NCBI RefSeq assembly: GCF_002904295.1
Contig: NZ_PPHG01000075.1
Span: 62,001-126,000 of the forward strand
From: Amycolatopsis sp. CA-128772
GTDB taxonomy: Bacteria > Actinomycetota > Actinomycetes > Mycobacteriales > Pseudonocardiaceae
Reading direction: 5' to 3'
Length of the DNA: 64,000 bases
Shown here: positions 47,671-59,500 of the stretch, one piece after another
Position numbering within the stretch: the first letter of the stretch is position 1
Layout of the letters: every line of letters starts with the position of its first letter
Translations under genes and position numbers: made by a program
The notes under the pieces: generated by a model
Told to the model about the DNA's origin: nothing
The model's database searches: none
What the model saw: only the letters and a program-made list of their open reading frames with translations

Positions 47671-50373
47671 GTGGACGAACGGCAAGGCACTCCGCGGACC
47701 GCGGACGACCACCCGGTCCACGAGATCGTTGCGCACCGGGCCCGGCTCGACCCCGGCGCGCCCGCCCTGACCTGCGCCGACGGCACGCTGTCCTACGGCG
47801 AGCTCGACGAACGGGCCAACCGGTTCGCCCACCACCTGCGGACCCTCGGCGTCGGCCGGGACGTCGTCGTCGCCATCCACCTCGCCCGCAGCCTGGACCA
47901 CTACGTGGCGCTGCTCGGCGTGCTCAAGGCCGGCGGGGCCGCGCTCCCGCTGGACACCGGCTACCCCGCCGCCCGCCTGAGCTACATGCTCGGCGACAGC
48001 GGCGCGCGCGTCCTGGTGACCCGTGGGCCCGCGCCGGCCGAAGGGACCTGGGCGATCGTCGACCCGGGCGCCGACGCGCCGCGCATCGACGCCCACCCCG
48101 CCACGCCACCGGACGGCCGGGCCGCACCCGGTGACCTCGCCTACCTGATGTACACCTCCGCCTCGACCGGCGCGCCGAAGGGCGTCCAGCTCGAACACGG
48201 CGGCATCACCAACCTCTGCCGGCGGCACGCGGCCGCGCTGGCGCTGACCGCCGCCGACCGCGGGTCGCTCGCCGCGCCACTGAGCTTCGACGCCTCGATC
48301 CTCGACCTCTGGCCGCTGCTGAGCGTCGGCGGGCACGGCGTCGCGGTGTCCGATGAGGACCGGGCCGATCCGGATCGGCTGGTCAGGGCATTGCGGGACA
48401 ACGCAATCACCCTCTGCTTCCTCACCACCGCGCTCGCCGAGATCCTCCTCGCCCAGCCCGGCCTGGAGACGCTGTCCCTGCGGTACCTGGTCACCGGCGG
48501 CGAAGCGCTGCGGCGGCGGCCCCGGCCCGGGCTGCCCTTCCGGCTGCTCAACATCTACGGCCCCACCGAGACCACCGTGTACGTCACCTCGGCGATCGTC
48601 GCCGACTCGGCCACCGAAGACGGCCCGATCCCGATCGGCCGTCCCCTCGGCGGGGTGGACGTGCGGCTGCTCGACACCCACGGCACGCCCGTGCCCGACG
48701 GCCAGGCCGGCGAGGTGGTCGTCGCCGGCGCCGGTGTCGCACGCGGCTACCGCGGCCAGCCCGAGCTCACCGCCCGGCGGTTCGGCGTGGCCGGGGCCCG
48801 GCGGACCTACCGCACCGGCGACCTCGCCCGGCGGACGCCGCAGGGCGACTTCGAGTTCCTCGGCCGCGTCGACCGGCAGGTGAAGATCCGCGGGCACCGC
48901 ATCGAACCCGACGAAATCGAACGCGTCCTGCTGCGCCACCCGCGCGTCCGCCAGGCCGCGGTGATCGCGGTGCGGCCGTCGCCGGAGACCGCGCAGCTGG
49001 TCGCCTACGTCGAGCCCGACCGGGCACCGGCCACCGGCTGGACCGCCCCGCCCGGCCCGGCCGGCGACGAGCACGCCACTGTCGCCGCGATCCGCGCGCT
49101 GGCACCGGAATCGCTGCTCGAGATCGGCCCGGGCGTGGCCGGGCTCGGCGCCCACGTCCGGCGGGACTCGGTCGCCGAAGCGGTGACCGCCGGCGGGCCC
49201 TTCGACGTCGTCCTCGTCGACGCCCACACCCCGGAACTCGGCTCGGCGGCCGGCGTACTGGCCGCCATCGCCACCGCGGCGGACCTCACCGGCGGCACCG
49301 GGGTGGTGCTCGTCAGCGGCGTGCGGTCCCTGCCGCTGCTGCCGGCCGCCCACTGCGCCACCGAACTCGCCGCGGCCGGGGACGACACGACCACGCGCGA
49401 ACTGCGCTGGCGGGTGCGCGGCCGGCTCGCCGCAGACCCGGCCCCGGCGATCCACCCCGCCGCCTTCGCGGCGCTGGGCGCCGACATCGTGCCCCGCTTC
49501 GACCGGTCCGGCCCGGGCCGGTTCGACGTGCTCGTCCGGCTCGGGAACACCGCGGACGCGCCGGAACCCGCCTGGCTCGACTGGACCGCCGACGGGCTCG
49601 ACCTGCCGGCGATCCGGACCCTGCTGCGCGCCGGCGGACCGCCCACGATCGGTGTCCGGGCCGTGCCGCACGCCGAAATCGCCGCCTGGACCGCCGCCTG
49701 GGAGGCGGCCCAGGGCGACGCGACGGCCGGGGAGCTGAGGCGGCGTCCCGGCACGCCGTCCCCGATCGACCTGCGGGCGCTGTGCATCGGGCTGCCCTAC
49801 CGCCTCCGGCTCAGCTGGGCCGCCGGTCACGCCGGCGGTGCCGTGGACGCGGTGTGGGTGCACGAGTCGGTGCCGGAGTCCGCCCGGATCGCCTGGCCCG
49901 CCGCCACCGTCGTCCCCGACGTGCTGGAGAACAGCGCGCCGGACGAGCCGGCCATCGAAGCGCTGCGGCAGGAGCTGCGCGACGCGCTGGCCGAGCGGTT
50001 CGTCCCGCACGAGATGCCGGACCAGTTCGTCGTGCTCGGCCGGCTCCCGCTGACCCCGGTGGGCAAGGTCGACCGCGACGCCCTGCCGCCACCGCACTGG
50101 CTGGGCGGCGGCCGGCCGCCCTCGGCCGCCCCGCGGACCCCCGCGGAAGAGGCCGTCACCCGGCTCGCCGAAGAAGTGCTCGGCCGCGCCGGCGTCGGCC
50201 GCGACGACGACCTCCGCTCGTTCGGCGCGCACTCGCTGACGCTGGCGCAGCTGTCCACGCGGCTCCTGCGGCACTTCGGCGTCCGCGTCTCGGTGCGCGA
50301 ACTGCTCGCCGCACCCACCGTCGGGGCGATCGCCGCGCGGGTGGCCACCACCGACCGGCGGGAGGCGGCCTGA
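47671..50373 (+). CDS. NRPS loading protein: A (with eroded N-MT insert)-T
   Basis: A 900-residue NRPS protein without a condensation domain, so a likely initiation module. The A domain core spans ~20-450 (A3 YTSASTGAPKG at ~161, A5 YGPTETT, A7 YRTGD, A8 QVKIRGHRIEPDEIE). By alignment to GrsA its specificity code reads D-A-L-F-V-G-I-V-Y-K; I do not recognise it. Between A8 and A10 (LTPVGKVDRDAL, ~794) sits a ~280-residue insert with N-methyltransferase landmarks (LLEIGPGVAG, GVRSLPLL, WLDW) but without the acidic SAM-loop segment; it looks eroded. The T domain reads SFGAHSLTLAQ (~850). It overlaps the next gene by 1 nt. Confidence 0.92.
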   Translation: MDERQGTPRTADDHPVHEIVAHRARLDPGAPALTCADGTLSYGELDERANRFAHHLRTLGVGRDVVVAIHLARSLDHYVALLGVLKAGGAALPLDTGYPAARLSYMLGDSGARVLVTRGPAPAEGTWAIVDPGADAPRIDAHPATPPDGRAAPGDLAYLMYTSASTGAPKGVQLEHGGITNLCRRHAAALALTAADRGSLAAPLSFDASILDLWPLLSVGGHGVAVSDEDRADPDRLVRALRDNAITLCFLTTALAEILLAQPGLETLSLRYLVTGGEALRRRPRPGLPFRLLNIYGPTETTVYVTSAIVADSATEDGPIPIGRPLGGVDVRLLDTHGTPVPDGQAGEVVVAGAGVARGYRGQPELTARRFGVAGARRTYRTGDLARRTPQGDFEFLGRVDRQVKIRGHRIEPDEIERVLLRHPRVRQAAVIAVRPSPETAQLVAYVEPDRAPATGWTAPPGPAGDEHATVAAIRALAPESLLEIGPGVAGLGAHVRRDSVAEAVTAGGPFDVVLVDAHTPELGSAAGVLAAIATAADLTGGTGVVLVSGVRSLPLLPAAHCATELAAAGDDTTTRELRWRVRGRLAADPAPAIHPAAFAALGADIVPRFDRSGPGRFDVLVRLGNTADAPEPAWLDWTADGLDLPAIRTLLRAGGPPTIGVRAVPHAEIAAWTAAWEAAQGDATAGELRRRPGTPSPIDLRALCIGLPYRLRLSWAAGHAGGAVDAVWVHESVPESARIAWPAATVVPDVLENSAPDEPAIEALRQELRDALAERFVPHEMPDQFVVLGRLPLTPVGKVDRDALPPPHWLGGGRPPSAAPRTPAEEAVTRLAEEVLGRAGVGRDDDLRSFGAHSLTLAQLSTRLLRHFGVRVSVRELLAAPTVGAIAARVATTDRREAA

Positions 50374-53300
50374 TGCACGCGCCCTTGTCCTTCGCCCAGC
50401 AGCGGCTGTGGTTCCTCGACCAGCTGCACCCGGGCGCCACCGGCTACAACATCCCCTCCGCCCACCGCGTGCGCGGCCCGCTCGACCCCGGGCTGCTCGC
50501 CGCCGCGCTGACCGAGGTCGTCCGGCGCCACGAGGTCGTCCGCTCGGTCGTGGCCGAAGGCCCCGGCGGGCAGCCGGAACTGCGGACCCGGCCGCCGGAA
50601 CCGGTCAAGCTGCCGGTCACCCTGGTCGACGGCGACACGGCGGACCAGCGGCTGGCGAAGGCGGCCGAACTGGCCCGGAACCACGTGCTGCGGCCGTTCG
50701 ACCTGCGCCACGGCCCGCTGCTGCGCGCGGAACTGTTCCGGATCGGCGACGACGACCACGTGCTGCTGGTCTGCCTGCACCACCTGGTCGCCGACCAGTG
50801 GACGCTGTCGCTGCTGCTGCGCGAGCTCTCCGAGCTCTACCCGGCCTTCCTGCTCGGCTTCGGCTCGCCGCTGCCCGAACCCGCCGTCCAGTACGCCGAC
50901 TTCACGCGGTGGCAGCGGGAGACGCTCACCGACGCGGCCTTGGCACCCCAGCTGCGGCACTGGCGCGGACAACTGGCCGGCTTCGAACCGCTGGAGCTGC
51001 TCACCGACCGGCCCCGGCCGCCGGTGCAGGGCTGGGACGGCGCCCGCGTCCGGCGCCGGATCCCCGGGCGCGTGCTCGGCGCGGTCCGGGAGGTGGCCGC
51101 GCGCCACGACGTGACCCTGTTCGCGGCCGTGGCGGCCGGGCTCTCGGCGGTGCTGGCCCGCCACACCGGCCAGGCCGAGGTCGTGTTCGGCGCCGCCATC
51201 GCCCACCGCGACCGCCCCGAGTTCGAAGACCTCCTCGGGTTCTTCGTCAACACCGTCGTGCTGCGCACCGACCTGGCCGGCGACCCGGGCTTCGGCGACC
51301 TGCTCGCCCGCGTCCAGGAAACCGCGCTGCGGGCCCAGGAAAACCAGGACCTGCCGATCGAACGGCTGGCCGACCTGAGCGGGCCCGACCGCGACCTGAG
51401 CCGGCCGCCGCTGGTCAACGTCGTGCTGTCGTTCCTCAACACCCCCGCCGACCCGCTGCGGATCCCCGGCTCGGCCGTCACCGAGTTCGTGTTCGACCCC
51501 GGTGTGGTCAAGTTCGAGCTGGACTTCATGGCGTTCGAGGCGGACGGCGAGCTGGTCGTCGACGTCGACTACCGCCGGGACCTGTTCGACCGGGACACCG
51601 TCGAAGGGCTGCTGCGGCACCTCGAGCGGATCCTCGAGGGCGCGGCCGCGGACCCGGCCACGCCCGTATCGGACCTCGCGGTGCTGTCCCCGGCCGAGCA
51701 CGGGCAGCTGCTGGCGTGGGGCAACGCGGCCGAGCCGGCGGAGGCGGCCACCACGACCGTCACCGAGCTGTTCGCCGAGCAGGTCGCGCTGCGGCCGGAC
51801 GCCCCCGCCGTGCGCTCCGGCACCGAGGTGCTGACCTACGCCGAACTCGACGCCCGGGCCTCACAGGTCGCCGACGCCGTGCTGGCCCACGCCGGCGGGC
51901 GGCCGCTCTGCGCGGGTGTCTGCCTGGACCGCTCGATCGACCAGGTCGCCGCCCTGCTCGGCATCCTCCGGGCCGGCGGGCACTACCTGCCGCTCGACCC
52001 CGGCTACCCGGCCGACCGGCTCGGATACCTGCTCGGCGACGCCGGCGCCACCGTCGTGGTGACCAGCGCCGCCTTCGCCGGCCGGACCGCCAGCTGGAGC
52101 GGGCCGAAGGTGCTCGTCGAAGACACGCCCGTCGCGGCCACCTCGCGGGCCGCCGCGGCGCCCGGCCCCGAAGACCTCGCGTACGTCATGTACACCTCCG
52201 GGTCCACCGGGCGGCCCAAGGGCGTGCGCGTGCCCCACCGTGCCGTCGTGCGCCTGGTGCACGAAACCGACTACGTGCGCATCGGCCCGGGTGACCGCGT
52301 CGCGCACAGCAGCAGCATCTCCTTCGACGCCGCCACCTTCGAGATCTGGGGCGCGCTGCTCACCGGCGCCGAGCTGGTCATCCTGCCCCGGGAAACGGTC
52401 GTCGAACCCGCCGCGCTGACCCACGAACTGCGCGAACAGGGCGTCACCGTGCTCTGGATGACGTCGTCGCTGTTCAACCACACCGTCGGCGAGGTACCCG
52501 ACGCCGTCGCCGGGATCGGCACGGTGATCGTCGGCGGCGAGGCACTCGACCCCGCCGTCATCCGCGCGGTCCTGGCCGCGGGCAACGCGCCGAAGCGGCT
52601 GCTCAACGGATACGGGCCCACCGAGAACACCACGTTCAGCACGGCCCACCTGATCACCGGGGTGCCCGAGGGCGCCGTGTCGGTCCCGATCGGGCGGCCG
52701 ATTCGCGGCACCCGCTGCTACGTGACCGGCACCGGGCTCGCCCTGGTGCCGGTGGGCGTGCCCGGCGAGCTCTGCGTCGCGGGCCTGGGGCTGGCCCACG
52801 GGTACGTCGGCGCCCCGGAGCTGACCGCGGGCCGGTTCGTGCCCGACCCGCACGGCCGGCCCGGCGACCTGCTCTACCGCACCGGCGACCTGGTCCGCTG
52901 GCGCCAGGACGGGACCCTGGAGTTCCTCGGACGGCGCGACGACCAGGTCAAGGTGCGCGGCTACCGCGTCGAACCCGGGGAGATCGAAGCGCGGCTGACC
53001 GGCTGCCCCGGCGTGCGCGCCGCCCTCGTGCTGGTCCGGCCCGGGGACGACGGCGGACGGCTGGTCGCCTACGTCGTCGCCGAGGGCGACCCGGCCGAAC
53101 TGTCCACAGAGGACATCAAGGCGCAGCTGGCCGGGACGCTGCCCGGCTACATGGTGCCCGGCGACGTCGTCGCGCTCGAGGCTTTCCCGTTGAACGCCAA
53201 CGGGAAGGTGGACCGGGCCCGGCTGCCGGAGCCCGGGCCGGCCGGCCGCGGAGCCGGTTACGTCGCGCCGCGCACCGAACTGGAGACGACCGTCTGCCGG

Positions 53301-53504
53301 GTCTGGGCCGAGCTGCTGGGCGCCGAGGTCGGGGTCACCGGCAACTTCTTCCACCTGGGCGGCACCTCGCTGCTCGCCACCCGTGCCGTCGGCCGCCTGC
53401 GCCGGGAGCTCGGCGTGCGGGTCAGCGTGCGGACGTTGTTCGACCATCCCACGGCCGGCGACTTCGCCGCCGCCGTGCAAGGAACCGGGGAGACGCGGAA
53501 ATGA
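50373..53504 (+). CDS. NRPS module: C-A(Val)-T
   Basis: A 1043-residue single module. The C domain spans ~1-440 (APLSFAQQRLWFLDQL; active motif HHLVADQ at ~136, with Gln for the usual Gly). The A domain spans ~460-950 (A3 YTSGSTGRPKG at ~608, A7 YRTGD, A10 NANGKVDRA). Its specificity code reads D-A-F-W-I-G-G-T-F-K, the canonical valine code. The T domain HLGGTSLLATR carries the Ser at ~998. ATG 50373 overlaps the previous stop (TGATG), and its stop overlaps the next start (ATGA), so the assembly-line genes are coupled. Confidence 0.95.
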   Translation: MHAPLSFAQQRLWFLDQLHPGATGYNIPSAHRVRGPLDPGLLAAALTEVVRRHEVVRSVVAEGPGGQPELRTRPPEPVKLPVTLVDGDTADQRLAKAAELARNHVLRPFDLRHGPLLRAELFRIGDDDHVLLVCLHHLVADQWTLSLLLRELSELYPAFLLGFGSPLPEPAVQYADFTRWQRETLTDAALAPQLRHWRGQLAGFEPLELLTDRPRPPVQGWDGARVRRRIPGRVLGAVREVAARHDVTLFAAVAAGLSAVLARHTGQAEVVFGAAIAHRDRPEFEDLLGFFVNTVVLRTDLAGDPGFGDLLARVQETALRAQENQDLPIERLADLSGPDRDLSRPPLVNVVLSFLNTPADPLRIPGSAVTEFVFDPGVVKFELDFMAFEADGELVVDVDYRRDLFDRDTVEGLLRHLERILEGAAADPATPVSDLAVLSPAEHGQLLAWGNAAEPAEAATTTVTELFAEQVALRPDAPAVRSGTEVLTYAELDARASQVADAVLAHAGGRPLCAGVCLDRSIDQVAALLGILRAGGHYLPLDPGYPADRLGYLLGDAGATVVVTSAAFAGRTASWSGPKVLVEDTPVAATSRAAAAPGPEDLAYVMYTSGSTGRPKGVRVPHRAVVRLVHETDYVRIGPGDRVAHSSSISFDAATFEIWGALLTGAELVILPRETVVEPAALTHELREQGVTVLWMTSSLFNHTVGEVPDAVAGIGTVIVGGEALDPAVIRAVLAAGNAPKRLLNGYGPTENTTFSTAHLITGVPEGAVSVPIGRPIRGTRCYVTGTGLALVPVGVPGELCVAGLGLAHGYVGAPELTAGRFVPDPHGRPGDLLYRTGDLVRWRQDGTLEFLGRRDDQVKVRGYRVEPGEIEARLTGCPGVRAALVLVRPGDDGGRLVAYVVAEGDPAELSTEDIKAQLAGTLPGYMVPGDVVALEAFPLNANGKVDRARLPEPGPAGRGAGYVAPRTELETTVCRVWAELLGAEVGVTGNFFHLGGTSLLATRAVGRLRRELGVRVSVRTLFDHPTAGDFAAAVQGTGETRK

Positions 53505-56500
53505 GCGCGACGAACGCGGCAGACCACCACGTGCCGGCGGCGAGCGTCCAAGAGCGGATGTGGTTCGCCGAGCGGCTCGAACCCGGCGACGGGCTCTACA
53601 ACATGCCGTTCGCCTGGCGGGTGCACGGCACCCTGTCGGCCGACGCGCTGGAACGGGCCATCGCGGTGGTCGTCGAGCGGCACGAAATCCTGCGCACCGC
53701 GTTCGCCGAACGGGACGGCCGGCTCTACCAGCACGTCGGGGAACCGTGGACGCCCGGCATCGAACGGCTCGACCTGCGCGGCGCCCCCGACGCCGAAGAC
53801 CGGCTGTCGGACTGGCTGCGCGAGGCCGCCCGCCGTACGTTCGACCTCGCGCAGGCGCGCCTGCTGCGCGTCGGGCTCGCCGACCTCGACGACAACCAGC
53901 AGGTGCTGTTCCTGTGCGTCCACCACATCGTCTGGGACGCCACCTCGACCCGGCTGTTCCTGCGCGAACTCAAGGACTGCTACGACGCCTTCGCCGTCGA
54001 AGCCGGGCCGCCCGCGGAAACCGTCTGGGTCGAACAGGCCCTGCCGCTGCCCGCGCAGTTCCTCGGCCAGGCCGCGCGCACGCCGGGCAAGACGGCGCTG
54101 GTCTTCGACGGCACCTCCCTGACCTACGCCGAGCTGGGCCGGCGGGCCCGCGCCGTGGCCGGCTTCCTCACCGGCCGCGGGCTCGGCCGCGGCGACCTGG
54201 TCGGGGTGTACCTCGACCGCTCCGCCGACCTGGTGCCGACGCTGCTCGGCGTGCTGCTGTCCGGCGCGGCCTACGTGCCCCTGGACCCGATCTACCCGCC
54301 GCAGCGCATCGCCGGCATGCTCGAAGACGCCCAGGTCGGCCTGCTCATCGCCGGCGGGGAGCTGCCCGCGGAGATCACCGCCACCGGCGTCGAAGCGGCC
54401 GGAATCGACACCGTGCTCGCCGCCGCCCCGATCGCCGACGGCGCCGCGGTGACCGGCGACGACATCGCCTACGTCATCTACACCTCCGGCTCGACCGGAC
54501 GGCCGAAGGGCGTGCGCGTCACCCACCGCGGCCTGGCGAACCTGCTGCGGTCGATGGCCGTCAAGCCCGGGTTCGGCGACCAGGACACGATGCTGGCCCT
54601 CACCACCGTCTGCTTCGACATCGCCGCGCTGGAGCTGTTCCTGCCGCTGATCACCGGTGGCACGGTCGAGGTCGCCCCGGCCGAGATCACCCGCGACGGC
54701 GAACTGCTCGGCCGCCACCTGGCCCGGACGCGGCCCACCCACCTGCAGGCGACCCCGGCGACCTGGCGGATGCTGCTCGCCGCGGGCTGGCCCGGCGACC
54801 CGGAGCTGACTGTCCTCTGCGGCGGCGAAGCCCTGCCCCGCGCGCTGGCCGACGAGCTGCTGCCGCGCGGCCGCGTCGTGTGGAACCTCTACGGACCCAC
54901 CGAAACGACCATCTGGTCGACCGCGGGCCGCGTCACGGCCGGCCCGATCACCCTCGGCGAGCCGGTCACCAACACCACCCTCAACATCCTCGACGAGGCC
55001 ATGCGGCCGGTGCCGCCCGGCGAACCGGGCGAGCTGTGGATCGGCGGCGACGGCGTCGCGGCCGGGTACCTGCGCCGCCCGGAGCTGACCGCCGAGCGGT
55101 TCCGCCCGGATCCGGCCGACCCGGCGCGCGGCGTGCTCTACCGCACCGGCGACCTCGTGCGGCTGCTGCCCGGCGGGCAGCTCGAATACGTCAACCGGGT
55201 CGACAACCAGATCAAGCTGCACGGGTTCCGGATCGAACCCGGTGAGATCGAGTCGCTGCTGCGCGGCCGGCCCGAAATCGCCGACGCGGTGGTCCTGCTC
55301 GACGGCGACAAGCTGGCCGCCTACCTCGACTGCGCGGGCCCGCCGCCGTCCGTGGCCAGCCTGCGCGCCTTCCTCGGCAGCCACCTGCCCGAGTACATGA
55401 TCCCGGCCGCCTTCCTCGTCGTCGAGGAATTCCCGTTGACGGGCAACGGAAAGGTCGACCGGAGGGCGCTGGCCGAGCTGGGCGGGCAGCTGCCCGCCGG
55501 GCCGCGCGCCGAACCCGCGACCCCGACCGAACGCCTGCTCACCGGGATCTTCGCCGACGTCCTCGGCTGCCCCGAGCCCGGTGTCGACGACTCCTTCCTG
55601 GAGCTCGGCGGGCACTCCCTGATGCTGGCCCAGCTCGCCGGGGAGATCGCCGCCCGCACCGGGATCACCCTCTCGGTCGCCGACGTCTACCAGCTGTCCC
55701 GGCCGCGGGAACTGGCCGCCCACCTCGACTTCCTCGCCGGCACGGCCGCCGAGGGCCCGGCTGAGCCGGCCCCGGCGGGCACCCCGGCCTCCAGCATGCA
55801 GGAACAGATGTGGCTGGCCGAGCAGATGGTCGCCGCCGGTCCCTCCTACAACGTCCCGCTGACCTGGCGGATCACCGGCGAGCTCGACCCCGCCGCGCTG
55901 CAGGCCGCCCTCGGCGGCCTGACCGAGCGCCACGAGATCCTGCGGTCGGCGTTCCGCCAGCGCCACGGCCGGCTCCTGCAGGTGGTCACCGACCCTTGGG
56001 TGCCCGAGCTGGTGCGCACCGACCTCGCCGACCGGCCCGAGGCCGACGCCGGCGCGGTGATCGACGCGCTCGTCGACACCGAGGCGTCGACGCCGTTCGA
56101 CCTCGGGGCCGGCCGCCCGGTGCGCGCGCACCTGGTCACCCTCGCCCCCGGCGAGCACGTGCTGCTGCTCTGCCTGCACCACATCGTGTTCGACGCGCAG
56201 TCGCTGCCCGTGCTGCAGCGCGACCTCGACCACGCCTACCGGCGCGCCCTCGGGCTCCCGGCCGAGGACCTGCCGGCCCCGGTGCAGTTCGCCGAAGTGA
56301 CGCAGCGGCAACGTGAAGAGCTCGAGACCGCCGACGGCGAAGACATCCTCGGCTACTGGACCGAACGCCTGGCCGGCGCGCCCGAGACGCTCGACCTCGG
56401 GACGCTGCCGCGGCAGTCCGGGCCGCACGGCGCCGTCCCGGTCCCGTTCTCCCCGGACTTCGCCGCGCGCGCCGCCGAACTGTGCGACGAACACCGCGTG

Positions 56501-59500
56501 AGCTGGTACATGGTGGCGGTCGCGGCCGTTTCCGCGTGGCTGCACCGCAGCGCCAACAGCGACGACATCACCTTCGGGCTGCCGGTGGCCAACCGGGAGG
56601 ACGAGGACCTCGAGGACGTGCTCGGCCCGTGCCTGAACACCGTCGTCCTGCGCTCGCAGGCAACGTCCGGCACGACCTTCGCGGAACTGCTCGGCGAAGT
56701 CCGCGACGCCATGCTGGACGCCTTCGAGTTCCAGGCGGCTCCGCTGCCCGCCGTGCTGACGCGGCTGGACCCGCAGCGGCGGCACGGGCACACCCCGTTC
56801 CTCGACGTCATGCTCAACCTGGTCACCGGCGAAGCCACCGGGCACGCGCTGGGCCCGGCCACGATGACCCCGCGGCCGTTCGACCGGTGGGAGCACGAAA
56901 CGAAGTTCGGGCTCACCGTCACCTTCGTCGAGGAAGGCGGGAAGCTGAGCGCCGTGCTGTCCTACCGCGGCGACCGGCACTCCGCCGCGCGGGTCCAGCG
57001 CCTGGCCGACGGCCTCGGCCGGGTGCTCGACGGGATCGGCGGCCTCGCCGGCCGGCCGCTCGCCGAGATCCTGCCGCCGGGCCGCGCGCAGTTCCGCGAC
57101 TTCGCGCTGTCGCAGGCCGACGAACGCGCCAGCGCAGCCGGGAAGGCGGCGCTGGACCGGTGGACGAACCGGCTGGCCGGTGCACCCGCCTTCCCCGCGC
57201 TCACGCCGCCGCTGCGGCAGGCGCAGCCCGGGTCGGTGCCGATCCCGCTGTCCCCCGCCGCGCTGCAGCAGCTGCGCCGCCTGCGGGCCGAACAGCGGAT
57301 GTCGTGCTCGTGGTTCATGGTGGCCGCCACCGCGCTCGCCGCCCTGCTGCACCGCTGGACCGGGCAGGACGAAGTCACCTTCGGCTTCCCGGTGGCCAAC
57401 CGCGACGAGTTCCCCGACCTGCTCGGCCCCTGCCTCAACACCGTCGTGCTGCGGTCTGAATGCGACGACGAGACCACCGTGCTGGACCTGCTGCACACCG
57501 TGCGGGAAACCGCGCTGGCCGCGTTCGACGACCAGCGCGTGCCGTTCGAGGACGTCGTCGACGGGCTGCGGCCGCCGCGGCGCCCGGGCTGGACGCCCTA
57601 CGCGGACGTGACGCTGGCCGCGACGGCCGTGGGCCGCGTCCGCACCGAACTCGGCGGCGCCGCGCTCACTCCGCTGGAACTGGACCACACCGGCGCCGGG
57701 TACGCCGCCAAGCTCGGCCTCACCGTCGGCTTCGAGGAGAGCCACGGCCGCCTCCACGGCACCATCCTCTACCGCGGTGACCGGATCACCGACGGTGAAG
57801 CCCACCGGATGGCCGCCTGGATCGGCCGGTTCGTCGACGCGTTCGCCGAAATCGTGCACCAGCCGGTGCGTACCTTGGACCTGCTCGGCGCCGACCAGCT
57901 GGCCGAGCTCGCCGGGTTCGAGCGGACCGCGCCGGCCGGGGAAGCGACGTCGGTGCCGGCGTTGTTCGCCGCGCAGTGCGCCGCCCGGCCGGACGCCCCG
58001 GCGATCCGCACCGCTCGTGGCGTGCTCAGCTACGCCGCGCTCGACCGGAAAGCCGACGCGCTCGCGTCGGTGCTGCGGGCCCGCGCCACCGGTGATCGAC
58101 CGGTGGTGGCGCTGGTGCTGCCCCGCGGCGCCGACCTCGTGGTGGCCATGCTGGCCGCGTGGAAGGCCGGGTTCGTCTACAGCCCGCTGGACCCGGCGTA
58201 CCCGGAAGGGCGGATCCGGTTCATCCTCGAAGACCTCGGCGCGTGCGCGGTCGTCACCGACTCGCCCGCCGACCTGGCCGGCACTGTCCCGCCGGGCACC
58301 GCGGTCGTCGACGTCGGCAAGGTCCCCGACGTCACCGCCCGCCCGCAGGCGGAGCTGCCGAGCCCGGACTCGACCGCCTACGTCCTCTACACCTCGGGCA
58401 CCACGGGCGAGCCCAAGGGCGTGGCCTACAGCCACGGCAGCCTCGCCCACGTCACCCGCTGGCACGTGGACACCTTCGGGGTGCAGCCGGGCGACCGGGT
58501 CAGCCAGATCCACAGCGTCGCGTTCGACATGACCGAGTACGAAGTCTGGCCCGCCCTCTGCGGCGGCGCCGAACTGCTGCCCTACGAACGTCCCGTCGTC
58601 GTGCCGGAGCTGCTCGCCTGGCTCGGCGACCAGGACGTGACGATGTTCTTCACGCCGACGCCGCTGGCCGAGGCGCTGTGGACGGCGGGCACCGCGCCCG
58701 CGTCGCTGCGGTGGCTGTTCTTCGCCGGTTCGCCGCTGACGAGCGTCCCGCCGGAAACCCCGTACGGCGTCTGCGACGCCTACGGGCCGACCGAGACCTA
58801 CATCACCACCACCCACGTGCTCGACGTCGCCACCGCGACCGCGCTCAACTGCGTGGGCCGGCCGATCGACGGCGTGCACGCCTACGTCCTGGACCCGGCC
58901 GGGCAGCGCTGCCCGGCCGGGATGCCCGGCGAGCTGTTCGTCGGCGGCGCGACCGTGTCCCAGGGCTACTGGGGCCGCGACGACCTGACCCGCGAACGGT
59001 TCACCGACCGCGACCCCGACGGGCGGCCCGGCTGGCTCTACCGCACCGGCGACCGGGCCCGCTGGCTGCCCGACGGCACCCTGGAATACCTCGGCCGGCT
59101 CGACCGGCAGCTCAAGATCCGCGGCTACCGCATCGAACCGGCCGAGATCGAGACCCAGCTGCTGCTCGACCCGCTGGTCCGCCAGGCCGTCGTGCGCGGG
59201 TTCCCCGGCGACGCCGCCGCGCTGGTCGCCTACCTCGTCGCGCCCCCGGGCGGGGCGGAGGACACCCAGTCGGTGCTGGCCGGGCTGAAGACCCGGCTGC
59301 CGGAGTTCATGGTGCCCAACGCCGTGGTGTGGCTGCCGGCGCTGCCGCTGAACCACCGCGGCAAGCTCGACGTCGACGCGCTGCCCGCACCGGGCCGCGA
59401 GGACCGCGTCGGCGCGACCGCGTGGACGGCCCCGGAAGCCGGGACCGAGCAGCGGATCGCCGCGGTCTGGTCGGCGGTGCTCGGCCTCGAGGCGGTCGGC

